Assembly (NCBI GenBank): GCA_037783415.1
Contig: JAZGTN010000015.1
Coordinates: 6,769,001-6,833,000 of the forward strand
DNA: 64,000 nt
Source: Leptasterias polaris
Taxonomy: Eukaryota > Echinodermata > Asteroidea > Forcipulatida > Asteriidae
Direction: 5' to 3'
In this document: one piece after another, positions 14,845 through 27,625 of the stretch
Position numbering within the stretch: the first letter of the stretch is position 1
Layout: every line of letters starts with the position of its first letter
Program-made: the position numbers and the translations under genes
The notes under the pieces: model-generated
What the model saw: only the letters and a program-made list of their open reading frames with translations
Told to the model about the DNA's origin: nothing
Database searches by the model: none

Positions 14845-15050
14845 CACAAGATACCCGTGATGCACATGAGAAAAATGGTGTAGTAAGCCCTAAGACATCC
14901 TGGACATCTGGAGTCTTCCTGCACTCGCTTCCCACCGCAGTTGTTGCAGCAGCGGCAACATCCAAAGATGATCCCGATGATCGGAACAAGGATGAGGTAC
15001 ACCACGCCCACACACAGACAAATAATGATGCCTATGGCAAGGGGTAACAC
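14845..15050 (-). CDS. PROM1-like: Prominin exon 3 (TM1, Cys-rich loop, start of TM2)
   Basis: This 206-nt exon after TTTTCAG begins in phase 0 with VLPLAIGIIICLCVG and ends in phase 2 at TTGTG|GTAAGT. The sequence holds a 22-residue hydrophobic helix, then CCRCCNNCGG, then a second hydrophobic run. This pattern of a TM followed by clustered cysteines with CGG is the most diagnostic prominin feature. Confidence 0.88.
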
Positions 15051-18000
15051 CTGAAAAGGAATGAAAGCATCTTCAATAATTTAAACTTAACCATCCCAAA
15101 CTCTTCAAAATCCTAATACATTTATAACGCGCCTTTTCCAAAAGTTACAAAGCTCACACAGACTTCTCTCTGATATGAATTTAAGCAAACAAATACTATA
15201 AGAGAGGATGTAAACGTGTGTATTGAGGTGGAGCATCAGACTGATTGTGGGGTAGAGCTCCAGATTCCTAGACTTGCCACAGTGAGAGCCTTACATGTAT
15301 CTCCTGCCCAGCCTGCTTTATATGCAGTGCGGGGAACAGGTAGTTTGCCCTGGGAGCGTAAACGTAAGTTTCTTTGTGTCAGTGTTGTGAGATCCAGTGA
15401 GCTCCAAATGTATCTTGGGGACGATTAGTGGTTACTACTGCTTTTATAGTGTTATGGGGTGAGGGTGTCAGCTTTTATGATCTTTGTGTAATTTTTATTT
15501 TTTTTTGCTGCTTCTGTCTGGAGTTTTCGATCTGTATGGTTTTTAGAAGATCAATGAAAAAAATTATTAATTAAATTTGGGAGATAAACTTAAAGGCACT
15601 GAACACGTTTTGTAATTGTCAAAGACCAGTATTCTCACTTGGTGTATCCCAACATTATGCATAAAATAACAAGCCTGTGAAAATTTGGGCTCAATTGGTT
15701 ATTGAAGTTGCAAGAAAATGATGAAAGAAAAAACACCCTCGTTGTACAAATTAGTGTGCTTTCAGATAGGAATAAAAGGCTTCTGGCCAGAAGTCTTTTA
15801 TTATTTTAGTGAGAAATTACCTCTTTCTCAAAAACTACGTTACTTCAGAGGGAGCCGTTTCTCACAATGTTTTATACTATCAACAGCTCTCCGTTGCTCG
15901 TTACCAAGTAAGTTTTTATGCTAATATATATTTTGAGTAATTACCAAACGTGTACAGTGCCTTTAAATTAGGGGGAGGCATAATTATGTACATGTACATG
16001 TAGACCTAAACAAATTGATACAATACAAGACACAAGATCATATGATGGACTAAGAGGACAATATTGCACTATTTTCTATCCAGTAACCCAGTCATGTAAG
16101 GCAGAGGGCTTGTCCTGAATCTGGTATAATGCTACACCTGTTCGGTTTGAATAGACTGTGCAAGTCTCGCGCGCATTCGAACTTCCGGGACCATAGTGGT
16201 CCCAACCATATGGAGTTTTACGTGGGCGAGATTTTGTTTCGTCAATTATTTTAGTTTAACGTAGTTTATGACCTAGAAAATTATACATGTTGTTGGGAAT
16301 TTAATACTAAGTGATAACAAAATATGAAAGTAAAACCAATTCAACAATATAACGAAGAAAACCCAAGAATTAAACTTGACCTCAGCTTCCGGTTATTGCA
16401 AAAAATTAAGAATTTCGTGCTCACCTCCGATCATAAAACTTATGTAAAAGCTTGTTTTGGATGCGCAATTATAATCACCAGATGCTGTAATTGCAAAGCG
16501 AACCCTTTTCATTGCAGTCTATGGTGTTGAGGCGTCAGCATTCCTCTTTAAACTGCGATATGGGTCAATTTAAAACCTGTTTGACCTTCACGAATCTGCG
16601 TAAGGGGTTTCTAAAAAGTTAACATCAAAAAAGCATCCTTGTCCCAGAGTTTTAATTTGTTTTTAATATTAATTAACACACTTTGGCATATTTTTTTAAA
16701 AAGCTAAAACTAATTTCATAAAATTGTTATGATTTGATTTTGTCATGAGATATAATTTAAAACAAAGATTTGATTTCAGAAATAAAAATTTTCTCGTTTG
16801 ACGTGTTTTCTCGTTCGGATACGCGCGAGACTTGCACAGTCTATTTAGGTTGATTTCTGAGCGACATTGTTTAATCTTACCAATGCTATGCACAACCTTT
16901 AAGTTTAGGCCCCAAATCACGGAGGGTGTTAAATATCAACAATAAGAAAATTACATGTAGTATGGTAGTTCATGCCACTAGAGAAATCACAATAATTGCA
17001 TATTATTTTTGTTAATATTTTTATCGAATAAATAGTAATAAAATTGTATTCACCTTTTGGATCTCCGGCCAGATGTCCAAAGTTTCTTGGTCGTAAACTA
17101 GTGTTTTGATCAACGTGGACAGGTAATCTGCAACAACAAAAAGATCAAAATTATATCAAAATGAGGTAGTAATTTGTGCAATTCTCCATTCAATGTATTA
17201 CTGTACACTGTATACATGTATTTGTGGGGGGGGTTTTCACTATGTACACCGATGTTAAGCACTGACACATGTGCACACGTATGTTATGTACAAGAAAATA
17301 TTGTTTAGAAAATTTGAACTCACAATCTCAGAGTTGTTTTTAAATGAAAATATCCCAAGATCTTTTCAGAGGGTTGAAATGAATGTACAATGTACATTGT
17401 ATAACAAATATAGACAACAAGAAAATGGTGAAAACATATTTTGACAATTTGTCTTCAGCATCAAAGTGAAAGTTGAACTTGAAGGTTATTATCTATCATC
17501 TTTAACGATAACATTTTCTCTGGATGCTACAGTATACATGTACATGCAGCATTTTGTTAGTTCTTGACAAAGAACCATGACCTACAGTTGTAGAGTGTAC
17601 ATGTTTGTATACTAAAGAATTGTTGCACACTGTGTGGAGGGGGTCCATGGTATTATTGTACACCCAGACTGGTACACCCGAGGGCAAAAATTACACCTGA
17701 TTCAAAGCCAAGGGTACCATTCCCCACCCCCCCCCCCCCCCCCCCCCCTCAGTTGGTGTACAAAATTCATGGACCATACTTCACGACTTTCTAACCAACC
17801 TACCTAACAGAGGCTCAACGTCTGGCGTCACAACGTTGACAAAGCCCCTGGCCAGATCACTGAGCATCCCTCGTCGTTCTCCGTCCTCCTTATAGTTCAC
17901 CGCCGTTTTAAATGCTCCCAGGCTGGGAAGATTTCCCCAGTCAACGGTAACACCGTCCGGTTTAAGAAAGCATTGCTGCGCTGATGCGCTCACAAATAAA

Positions 18001-18059
18001 TGCAGTGTGAATAACGTTGCGAGGGTAACAACTGCATTGCAGAACTGATTTGCTGCCAT
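14845..18059 (-). CDS. PROM1-like: Prominin-family membrane glycoprotein, 5' three exons (partial)
   Basis: Exons 17804-18059, 17054-17127 and 14845-15050 join in frame with GT-AG introns. They encode the first ~178 residues of a prominin, a five-pass, cholesterol-binding glycoprotein of plasma-membrane protrusions (microvilli, cilia, photoreceptor discs). Visible in order: a signal peptide (residues 1-27), a first extracellular region to about residue 110, TM1 (LAIGIIICLCVGVVYLILVP), the prominin-type cysteine-rich inner loop (CCRCCNNCGG), and the start of TM2 (TIFLMCITGIL). The last exon seen ends in phase 2 at GTAAGT, so the gene continues towards lower coordinates. Full prominins are 800-900 residues; the rest was not recognised in 1-14844, where short exons may be hidden or may lie outside the window. 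Which vertebrate paralogue it matches best cannot be said. Confidence 0.85.
15590..15966 (+). mobile_element. TTAA-type MITE family B, in prominin intron 2
   Basis: It begins TTAAAGGCACTGAACACG and ends CGTGTACAGTGCCTTTAA, a clear inverted pair. The internal CCTGTGAAAATTTGGGCTCA block is shared with family A, so A and B are related. Confidence 0.75.
16152..16843 (+). mobile_element. TA-flanked ~692-bp inverted-repeat element, copy 2
   Basis: The ends are TA-GACTGTGCAAGTCTCGCGCG and its complement at 16820-16843. It sits in prominin intron 2. The 68-codon frame at 16324-16530 (starting MKVKPIQQYNEENPRIKLDL) is shared with copy 1. Confidence 0.8.
17054..17127 (-). CDS. PROM1-like: Prominin exon 2 (ectodomain)
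   Basis: This 74-nt exon lies between TTGTTGCAG and GTGAAT. It completes the split codon to aspartate and encodes YLSTLIKTLVYDQETLDIWP and EIQK, ending in phase 0. Phase fits on both sides. Confidence 0.82.
17727..17748 (+). repeat. 22-base C run in prominin intron 1
   Basis: On the transcribed sense strand (minus) this is a G22 run, 56 bases after the exon 1 donor. Confidence 0.85.
17804..18059 (-). CDS. PROM1-like: Prominin exon 1 (signal peptide and start of ectodomain)
   Basis: The ATG at 18057-18059 has a good Kozak context (A at -3, G at +4) and an in-frame TGA two codons upstream. It encodes 85 codons plus one base: signal peptide MAANQFCNAVVTLATLFTLH followed by LFVSASA, then an ectodomain with DLARGFVNVVTPDVEPLL, a helical stretch seen near the N-terminus of prominins. 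The donor is GTTAG|GTAGGT, phase 1. Confidence 0.85.
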
Positions 18060-20459
18060 TCTTCACCAGCACTTGATGAAATATAGTCTTAACCTAGGGT
18101 GGTGGCAGATTTTATCTGTTTATGTTCCTCTTAATGTCCATTAAAACCAATAGAAAATAGCTTGCTCAGATGAGTTGTATTGCGTTCCCGGTCTTCCAGT
18201 CTGAGATGTACAAGTGTATCACTGTTCACTCTAATGAGTTGCCGATTGTGTTAATGGTACATGTACATGTAGCTCCTTTTTTTTACCTGAAATGATACAG
18301 AAAAACAGAACACTAATTGTTTATAGACAAGATCAACCGGAAGATTTGAACCCAATGATTACTCACACAGCCGGTTCAGGCAAACAACCCCCAGTTGATG
18401 ATTATTTGTTTACAATTGAAAGAGTGACCTTGCACATTCTAGGGCCTCTCTGGCAGGCAAGAAATACACTACAATGGCCAATGAGAAATTTACATTTTGT
18501 GTCATAATTTCCACAAATAAAAGCCGAACAAGTTTTGAGACGTGCGCTCTTTCTCCATATCAAACATTACAAAAATCAGACCGTTCAGTCTCTATAATGT
18601 ACGATGGCATTTGTTTTCAAGATGGCTGGTTTTACAATCTAAAACAATAACAATAAATTCTTTTCAAAATTACAAATGTTGAAGTGTACCAAAGCAATAA
18701 TATTGACTAAGTTATATTACGATTTGGGGTTGAACCAACAAAAATTGACTAGAGCAGGATTTAACCTGCAACCTTTTATCTAGCCTTAATGTTGGCCATC
18801 TCTCTAATTGGGAAACCGCCATCATATTGGGCAAGAATAATCTGGAGGTTGCAGGTTGAAATCTCACTCTAGTCAAATTTTCTTTGTTCAACCCCCCAAA
18901 AAATTCAAATTTACCAAGTCAGTTTCCCTTCAAGTGGTTGTTAGTGTTACTTGAGTTCCATTACACGTAATGTTACACATATTTTTTTTTTTAATGTTTA
19001 TTTTCAAGAAATAAACTGTGCACAAATGGCAAGTCAATGGCCGGCCTGAAAACTACATGTTGAACATGTAGCCACACAAAAATGTGTGGAGGATTGTGAA
19101 ATTAACTGTATTTTTTACTTCTAAAGTTTCTAACCACAAAGCCAAAATGACTTCCATGTACTTGTTAAATGATTACTTAATTTACAGAAAACAGAGGTTT
19201 CTTGGAACCTGGGTGCTTTGCAACTGGTAATTTTGTTTGCCAATGATGTGGTGGTTTTACCATGAAGTCTTGTACTTGACGCTTTTGAAGCTTATTTGTT
19301 GAAAGAACAAAACCCCCCCCAAAAAGAAGCTGTTTAGACAGAAAAACACTGTAAGAGATTTTATTGAAAATTTCTTGGAAATACATTGTATGCCGACTGG
19401 TGACAAATCTTGCGGACTACTCAAAGGTCAGCTTCACTAGTCTTTTGAAGTGGAACCCTTGATATACATTAACATTTAAGACTTCATCATTGGCAGTCAC
19501 ATAAACGACGTTTTTTGCTTTGCATAGTGACAAATCTGGCAGGCCATTCAAAAGTCGGCTTCACTAGTCCATTGAAGTGGAACCCTTGATGTAGAACTTC
19601 ATCGTTGGCGGTCACCGTTTTACGGGATGCTTTCTGTTTATTGTTCCTCACTTTTGAGGCAGGGGCAGGTGGCAAATATTCTTGACTGTTCACTCTTTTC
19701 TAAACACAGGAATCAAGCAGTATGACTGTGCTGGAACCGAAAGGAAATAAGTCACTCTGTTGAGGATTGTAACACAGGGGACTGCTGGGACCATCGACCG
19801 GCCGCCCTGTACATGTACGTACGATATCCAGCCTTACACATACATGCGCATCATGTACGTACAAATATGGATGAGTTTCTGTATTCAAACCACATTTTGT
19901 GTAACTTCCACCGAAGGTATCTAATTTTAAAAAGTAAAAACAAATCTTGTCAAAATCTTGCCTACATGTACATGTAATTCAAATGCAAAATCCAGGTAAC
20001 CATATCCTGAGCTAAAACGACTGGCCCAATATTTAATTTTAACAATATGGGTAAACTGTGAAGTAACGGATAGTGCAATAATTCCTAATTATCAACTACA
20101 CAAAGCTGTACATCATGTCATTATTTGAAATGCAAGCACGTACATGTAGAGTACTGGTCATACATACATGTACATACGTGTATCCACATAGAAAAGGAAA
20201 AATGAGAACATTCAGTTATTCAAAATGTCTTTGGTACATCGTAAACATTAAAGTATTGTGAAAATTCTACTGTATATTGAGTTGGGATTTTTGTGTGTGC
20301 ATTTTATGTTCATTATAGGCCTACTCATAGATGATTAAATTTCAGCCGAATCTGAAAGGTGACCTACATGTATACCCCCATTGGCTGATTTGACACGGAA
20401 TGACCCACATGTAGGCTACATCGTAAGGAAGTATTGTGTACATTGTACTGTATCTTGCA
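18060..20459. other. 5' flank of prominin, no gene recognised
   Basis: It contains the SINE foldback (18724-18935) and a pair of similar segments near 19390-19460 and 19520-19600 (CTTCACTAGTC..TTGAAGTGGAACCCTTGA), an imperfect ~140-bp tandem duplication. No TATA box is obvious near 18060-18150. Confidence 0.5.
18724..18935. repeat. Two SINE halves in head-to-head arrangement
   Basis: GGTTGAACCAACAAAAATTG with GACTAGAGC at the left is mirrored by GACTAGAGTGAGATTTC-like sequence (in reverse) and TTTGTTCAACCCC at the right, giving a foldback. The tail CAGTTTCCCTTCAAGTGG follows. Confidence 0.5.
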
Positions 20460-23400
20460 GACTCTAGATGCATCACCAACAATAATAATAATAATAATAA
20501 TAAATAATAATAATTAAAACTTGTAAAGCGCCATCTATCTAAGACTAAACTTATTCCGAGGCGCATAAAAACCAAACAAAAACAAAAAACAGAAAGAGTA
20601 ACCAAAAAGATTACAAATTACGTAGCTTAGAAAGAAATAAGAGCACATTGAATAAAACAGATTTACATAAATGTGTCGGCAAAAACAAGTGGAAAAAATA
20701 ACAAACAGATAGTCAATCATAATAAATATTGAACAGGTGAGTTTTTAGCAATGTTTTGAAAATGTCCAGAGACTTTGTAGCTCGGATATGTAAAGGAAGA
20801 GAGTTCCAGAGAGTGGGTGCAGATACAGAAAAAGCGCGAACGCCGTTGGAAGTGGTTGTATTAGGGACAGTTAAAAGAAGTTGGTTTGTAGAGCGAAGAT
20901 TGCGAGTTGGCGTATATGGTGAGAGAATTTCTTTGAGATAGGGAGGAGCCCTATCATTCATAGCTTTCCAGGCAAGCAAAATGATTTTGAATTTAATTCT
21001 TTGACAGACTGGGAGCCAGTGAAGCTGTTTCAACACAGGTGTGATGTGATCATATTTACGTGTTTTAGATAATACCCGAGCAGCAGCGTTCTGGACATTT
21101 TGCAGTTTTTTGATAAGATGCTTGTTAATACCATAAAGCAATGAGTTTCCATTATCAAGCCTGGATGTAATGAAAGCATGTATAAGGATAGAGGCAGACT
21201 TTTTATTGAGGACTTTACGAATGCTGCTAATGTTTCTAATATGGTAAAAAGCAGATTGACAAATTTTCTTCACATGGGATTCCATGCACATAGTGTTATC
21301 AAACATGATCCCAAGATTGCGAGCATTTGCAGACGATGTAACAGTAGCAGTGCCAATTTGCATCTGGTGATTGATTATTTTGTCTTGGTTATGTTTAGAC
21401 GTTATTATGAGCAGTTCCGTTTTATCATCATTGAGTTTTAATTTATTATTGGTCATCCATGACTTTATATCAGAAACACATTGCTCAACACGTTTGCGTT
21501 CAGATTGCTCATCAGAACAATTTAAATCAAATGAAAGATACAGTTGAGTATCATCTGCATACAAATGTACATGGAGTCCGTGGTTTCTTGCAATTGATTA
21601 GAGTAAATGGTGAAGAAGAGTGGCCCAAGGACAGATCCCTGGGGAACACCAAACAAGAGTGTGGCAAGTGATGATAAAACTCCATTAATGTTGATGGCTT
21701 GAGTTCGGTTGCTGATGTAAGATTTAATCCATTGGAGAACTGGTCCTTTGACACCCAAAGATTTCAGGCGTCCCAGAAGGATAGTATGATCTATGGTGTC
21801 AAAGGCTGCGGAAAGGTCTAAGAGGACTAAGAACACACCACGTTTATCATCCACAGCGCGAAGAATATCATTATGCACGCGCAACAATGCACTCTCTGTC
21901 CCATGATATTTTCTGTATGCAGATTGAGAGGTCTCATACAGATTGTGTTCAGACAGATGATCAGTCAGACGGGCGGCAACTACTTTCTCAATTATTTTCG
22001 ACATAAATGAGAGGTTGGAAACTGGGCGGAAATTTTTGAGATTTTCTGAGTCAAGCGATGGCTTTTTAAGGAGTGGAGTGACGATAGCACTTTTGAAACG
22101 CTGAGGAAAAGCTGCATTATGAAGCGACAAATTGACAATTTTTGTGATAGGGGTAGACAGGACAGACAAGTGCCATTTCAACAGCCAAGTTGGGATGGGA
22201 TCAATGTCACAAGATTTTGAAGGTGATGAATTTATCAGTTTCCGGATTTCAACTTCAGAGGCCGGTTCAAACCTGTCGAGTGTAGGGATATTGGGGTTAG
22301 ACTCGTATGTACCTGCACTGATAGACTGAGTAGAGGCGGATGTGTCAAGATCAGTCCGAATATTTCTTATCTTGGTGATGAAGTAATCACTGAATTTCTC
22401 AGCCAATTCCATAGTGTCACTGTGAGTTGGTAGCTTGGTTTTACTTTTATTATGCAATAAAGATTCAACAATCCTAAATATTTCTCGTTGATTCTCACAG
22501 CAAGATAGTTTATCTTGGTAATATTTTGATTTAGCATCATTGATCATGTGGAGAACGCGTTGACGTTGAGCTTTAAACAGGTCTCGATCAGCCACAACAT
22601 TTGTTCTCCTCCAGCGTCTTTCAAGTCGTTTACGCATTTTCTTTGCTTCAGCAATCTCAGTAGAGTACCATGGGTTTGATGGTCTGATGGTAACAGAGCG
22701 AGTTTTTAACGGAGCATGATGGTCAAGAAGAGATTTAAGTATACAGTCATACTGATCAATGAGGTTATCCAAGTTATCTGAAGGATTGATTATCAGATCA
22801 GACTTGCAAATATCATCTGCAAAAGCATCATGGTCAAGGCAAGCATATTTGCGATATGAGATTTGTTTCCTAGTTGGTAGGGGCTTATTCAAGTTTAGTG
22901 AACAGTGTATGGCCGCGTGATCTGTTAGAAAACCTCCAACATTTATCGAGTTTACAAGGTTATCGGATGGGCGTGCAATAACAAGGTCCAGAATATGACC
23001 GCTTATATGAGTCGGTGTACAAACAAACTGTGACATATTGGTGGATTCGAGCATGTCTTTTAAACGAGTAGCATCAGCATCAGCATTAGCAAACATCCAG
23101 TGAAAGTTGAAGTCTCCAACAATCAACAATTTATTGAGAGACGCAGAAAGTATTGCAACATATTCAGAAAACTCATCAAGAAACATTCTAGGGGTAAAAC
23201 GATTTTTTGAACTATACGGTGGTCTATAAATGATGACAAGCTTGAGGGGGGAAAAAGAACCTTTGGTAGTCAGATCACAGCATAAACTTTCAAACGTCGA
23301 ACCATTATATGATGTAACAGGCCCTCTGATTATATTTTCCTTGTGTATGAGAGCTATGCCTCCACCAGATCTGTTAACACGCGGCACATGACATAAATCA

Positions 23401-23840
23401 TATCCCGGCAAACACAAATCCCCGATGACTTGCTTGTGTTTGTCTGTGTTAGTTAGCCAGGTTTCGGTAAGCGCAATGAAATCAAAATCGTGATCCGTAA
23501 TATAGTCAGTGAGAAGGTTGGTTTTATTGCACACGGATTGTGCATTTAGAATGCAGATATTGGATAAGTTCACCTGTTTACCAGGCCTGTTAGTAGGTGA
23601 TAGGGGTGAAGAGACATCCGTACAATCAACTGTATGAGTGACGTGATCAGCAGTAACAGGAGTAACAATATAAAAGTATGGGTTTTGACATAATAATGTG
23701 GGCTGTTTCTTTCTCCTGAGAAATCACACACCTGATCCTGTTGGAAACACCTGAAAGTCCAGGACCAAGACAAACACCAACACCAAGACCCACAGGTTTG
23801 AGGCCAAGACCAAGTCCTCGAATAATCCATTTAAGTCTCA
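20460..23840 (-). mobile_element. L2/CR1-like non-LTR retrotransposon, near full length, frameshifted
   Basis: The minus strand carries an endonuclease then a reverse transcriptase. The endonuclease has LNAQSVCNK, ALTETWL, SGGGIALIHK, LVIIYRPPYS, VGDFNFHW and TDHAAIH. The RT has NFRPVSNL, LLDLSAAFDTIDH, GVPQGSVLGPL and, after a frame change, YADDTQLYLSF. The C-terminal part reads TSRLDNGN, LKQLHWLPV and WNSLP. The frame open from about 23722 to 21522 gives way near 21590 to the frame ending at 20713, a single visible frameshift just before the YADD catalytic motif. A short 3' UTR ends in an (ATT)n tract at about 20480-20515, typical of L2-type elements. The exact 5' end is unclear. Confidence 0.88.
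20713..23722 (-). pseudogene. LINE endonuclease/reverse transcriptase ORF with one frameshift
   Basis: The open frame continues upstream of the first methionine at 23573 to about 23722, so the start is uncertain. The 683-residue piece (23573-21522) holds the APE-type endonuclease and RT motifs 0-4. The remainder (from about 21590 to 20713) holds the RT active site YADD, thumb and C-terminal region. Between SNQLQ and NHGLHVHLYADD the reading frame changes, consistent with a one-base loss. No other break was seen, so this copy seems fairly young. Confidence 0.85.
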
Positions 23841-24458
23841 AGAACCTGATGTACATGTACATGTACATGAACATGTACATGTAAACCCAGACAGAGACTT
23901 TGACTTGGACTTACATACACAGCACCATTCAGTCATTTACCCAAGGCTTCCTTGGTGGTCTGACACAAGATCCAAGATCCCAGACAGTTAGCTTTTAATC
24001 ATGGATGGAGGAAATGAAGGAGCTACAATGTATGTATCACATGGATACATGTAGGGGTGTACCCCACTAAATAGGGAGAAAATCTGCCTTGGGCATGAAT
24101 ATTTTGTAGGCCCTCAAAATATTCTACATTACATTAGAGAGAGGGGTACAGTGGAAATACCATTTTGCCAAATTGTGACCTGGGGGTTGTTGACTTCCAA
24201 CTTGAGGTATTTTGGATGATAGGCACTCTTGCCGAGAGGTGTAGGGACACTTTTCAAGATTGACGCTCGAAAGTTTGGAAAATTACACTGGTGTACATGT
24301 ACAACACAAATGTACATGTTTTTATTTGGACGGAGAATTACTCAAGGGGCCTTTAGACTCCCCATATCAAACTGAGCAGAGGATAAAAGTTCAAGAGTCA
24401 ATGGATAATTTGCCCTTTACTGTAAAAAGCTGTGAAACTTCTAAGTATTTTTTTTATA

Positions 24459-24679
24459 TTAACCCTCTTGCTGTCTGACCATTCAATACCATTCACTGTG
24501 GTTTTGAATGATAGATAAGCTATGCCAGCCTTGCAATATGATACCATGAGGGAATGCATGTACACAGTACACAGTTAGTTCTGTGCACAGTTGTGCCACC
24601 ATACACAACTTTGGCAGTTGAATGGTTTCAAATGGTTGGTCAACTCACTTGAAAATGTTGCGAACAGTAGGAGGGTTAA
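24459..24679 (+). mobile_element. Short MITE with TTAACCCTC ends, copy 1
   Basis: 221 bp, starting TTAACCCTCTTGCTGT and ending ACAGTAGGAGGGTTAA. An inverted second copy lies at 28219-28432. Confidence 0.7.
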
Positions 24680-26320
24680 TGTTTAGCATTTTGCACTGTA
24701 TGCTATGGGAGTTTAATTAGTGGGGTGCACCCGTAGGCCTACAGTACAAAGTCATGGTACATGTAAGTCATGTCAGTAACGACTCAGTATTGAAGACCAT
24801 TCCATGGTGTACATGTGATACCATGGTTGGTGGATTGTCTTGGACATGATAGAGCTGCTCATGGACAATGATGGAGGAAAGAAGACTTCCATTGAAGCTC
24901 AAATTGATTACTTTACAGGACAAACAGTTTCAAACAGCAGCCCTCACTGGTTTTTTTTAGCAAGCACTGAAAGGAGATGTACCTCATTTGTCTTCATGGG
25001 TGTACTGTATACATGAGCTTTGATACTCAACAGAATTGAAAGATATTTATCTGACTCAAAGTCAATATTTGAACGAACGTCATTTTTTTATCTTTTATTT
25101 TTTTAATAAAAGATGACATCACACAATGAGGCGTTATTGTTCAATTGAAAAACGTTGTGTGTTTACTTGCCAGATGCTAAAACCACTGGTCTCAGGCTCG
25201 CAGTTCAATCAGTATAAAAGGTGCTTGATACATGTATGGGAGACAACTGTCATCTGATGACGAACACTTGTGTGATCTACTATTTCACAATTTTACATCC
25301 TGGTTGGTTCATATAGCAATATCTGCTTAAAAGAAGATAAAGGTGGGAAAGCAAACAATGAAATTCCGGGTTCATCATTTTCAGGACATGTTTACATTCT
25401 ATAACTATTGTACATAAGTGCATTTATAATGTACAAGTTGTACATGTAGTAATCGGGTAAATGGGTAAACGGATCAGGTTTAACTCGATGCTATCTGCAG
25501 CACAAGTAACCATTTTTTTAAATACTGCCCCAAGCTGCTTATAAAGTTAAACTGTTTCAAGTATACTGTCTAATACATAATGTGCAATATGTCAGCCTAA
25601 ATAATAAAAACTGTAAGAACACACACATTTAGTCAACTACAGTACAGCAAGTAAAGGGATGCATCTAGGCCGAGTCCAGTTGGCTCCAACTTGACTCATA
25701 CATGTAGATTACTGAACCTACGAGCTGCCGATTCTAGCAATTTGATCATGATAACATCCTGTGTTAACAGTACAAGAATTCAGTTGGTTGTGCGGGTCAA
25801 TATGCTAATTAATAATTGAATATGTATTTAATTTATGCAAATCTAAACATCAACGTGAAAACCTGTCTCAACTCATGTCATAAATGCTAAATAAATCAAT
25901 GCTCAACTAGATCTTGCATGACACGCTGTACATGCTGTAAACAGGTAAAGGCAATACTGATTACAAATAATGATTTTATTTCTAAGAGTAAACAGTACAA
26001 TGTAGTTTCATGTAGTGGCAGCAAATTGTGCCAGCATCTCATAAACCATTACATGGTAACTAAAAAGGGTCTTGAAATCAAATCTTGTAGAACAAATTAA
26101 CCCTAACCATGCTAAATGCAACAATATGCACCAAATGGTAATAGTTGTTGTAATCTGTTGCATTTGGCAGTCAACTGAGATGTCATTCTTTGACTGAATT
26201 TGTTGCATTTAGCAGTCAAGTGACTTCATATTGGTGTTGCATTTTGTTGTATTTGGCAGTCAACTCAAATTCATACCTTGATGGAATTTGTTGCATTTAG
26301 CAGCCAAGTGATTTTACTTG

Positions 26321-26683
26321 TTAAAGGCCCTGTACACTATTGGTAAGATCGAAAAACACAAATGTTCACAGATTCACACATAACTTACATGATTTAAAGT
26401 AAGTAATGGTAGAAAGGGTTCCTTAAAATATTTCTGCCTAAAATAAAATGCTATCGTTTCTGAGAAATGAGTAAAACAATAGTTTTTATCGCACGCGATA
26501 ATAAACTCAATGTTTGAAAAACAGAAAACACATAAGGTCTCTTTTCACTATTTTCTCGTGACCTCGATGACCAATTGAGCTCAAATTTTCACAGGTTTGT
26601 TATTTCATGTATGTGGTTGATTACACAAAACATGAACACTGTCTGGATTATTTTGTCAGCTCTGCCAATCCTGTATAATACCT
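26321..26683 (+). mobile_element. TTAA-type MITE family A, copy 1
   Basis: This ~363-bp element begins TTAAAGGCCCTGTACACTAT and ends CCAATCCTGTATAATACCT. It contains the block TTTTTATCGCACGCGATAA. It interrupts a tract of TTGCATTTGGCAG repeats. Confidence 0.8.
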
Positions 26684-26829
26684 CATTATGCAATTGTATG
26701 TAAACTTAGAGCTTGGGTGCTTCCATTGTTTCTGAACAAAGCAGCCACACACCGCAGGAAGAATGACTTGGATATTGTTGCATTTGGCAGAGTTCATGGT
26801 CCCACATATTAGCAAAGTCACCACTACAC

Positions 26830-27625
26830 TAAAGCCCTTTTCACATGACAAAAAAATGACCACGGTCCCTTGCTACGAATTTTACGAGCGCTGATTGTTT
26901 ATTTGTTATCATCGTGTGTGACTGATTTAGCAAGCTTTCACACAGATAAAGTAAAAAACTAACAACCATCGTGCGCTGACAGTGCACACATCACTGGTAT
27001 TCCAGCCAACGACTGAAATCTGTGAAATAGATAATACTACCAGTACTGTAGTATTAAGTCGTTGCAAGTTTTCTGGGGGAAAAACCAGGCGCCGAAAAGC
27101 CAGGAAAAGGTTTAAGATTTTTTGGCAGGAAAGGTTTTTGGTATTTTAGAAGCATGACTTACCGATTGCAGTGTTCATAAAACAACGTGTAAGCTGAATT
27201 CCTACATGTACATGTAGCTCAAAACGAATGTTCCTATTGGCTGAATTGCTACATTATGTAGGAATTCAGCCAATAGTAAAAAGTTATACAGCCCCTTGAC
27301 ATGCGATGCAAAAGGTCACACAGAAAGTTGCCACGCATGCGCAGTGTGGGAGACTTCGCACAGGACGTCGCTCAATAAACAAAGGTTCCCTTCACACGAT
27401 GATTTAGCGCACGTCCTTGGTCAAAACTTCCGCTAGTGTAAGATTTTGTCGTAGATCCGGACCTCCGACAAAATGTAGCAATGTTGGACAACATTTTACA
27501 AGGGACCCTGGTCAATGTAAAAATTGTTGTCCTTTCACATGAGGTACATTTTGTAAAATTTTACAACCATGCTACAATTAAGCAAGGGACCCTTGCTAAA
27601 TTGCTCTCGTGTGAAAGGGGCTTTA
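26830..27625. mobile_element. Inverted-repeat element with TAAAGCCC ends
   Basis: Begins TAAAGCCCTTTTCACATGA and ends TCGTGTGAAAGGGGCTTTA, 796 bp. Similar TTCACACGAT pieces recur inside. No transposase seen. Confidence 0.65.

Noticed and set aside
15216..15428. 70-codon frame in prominin intron 2
   Set aside because: Wrong strand for the gene, no recognised domain, and surrounded by mobile elements.
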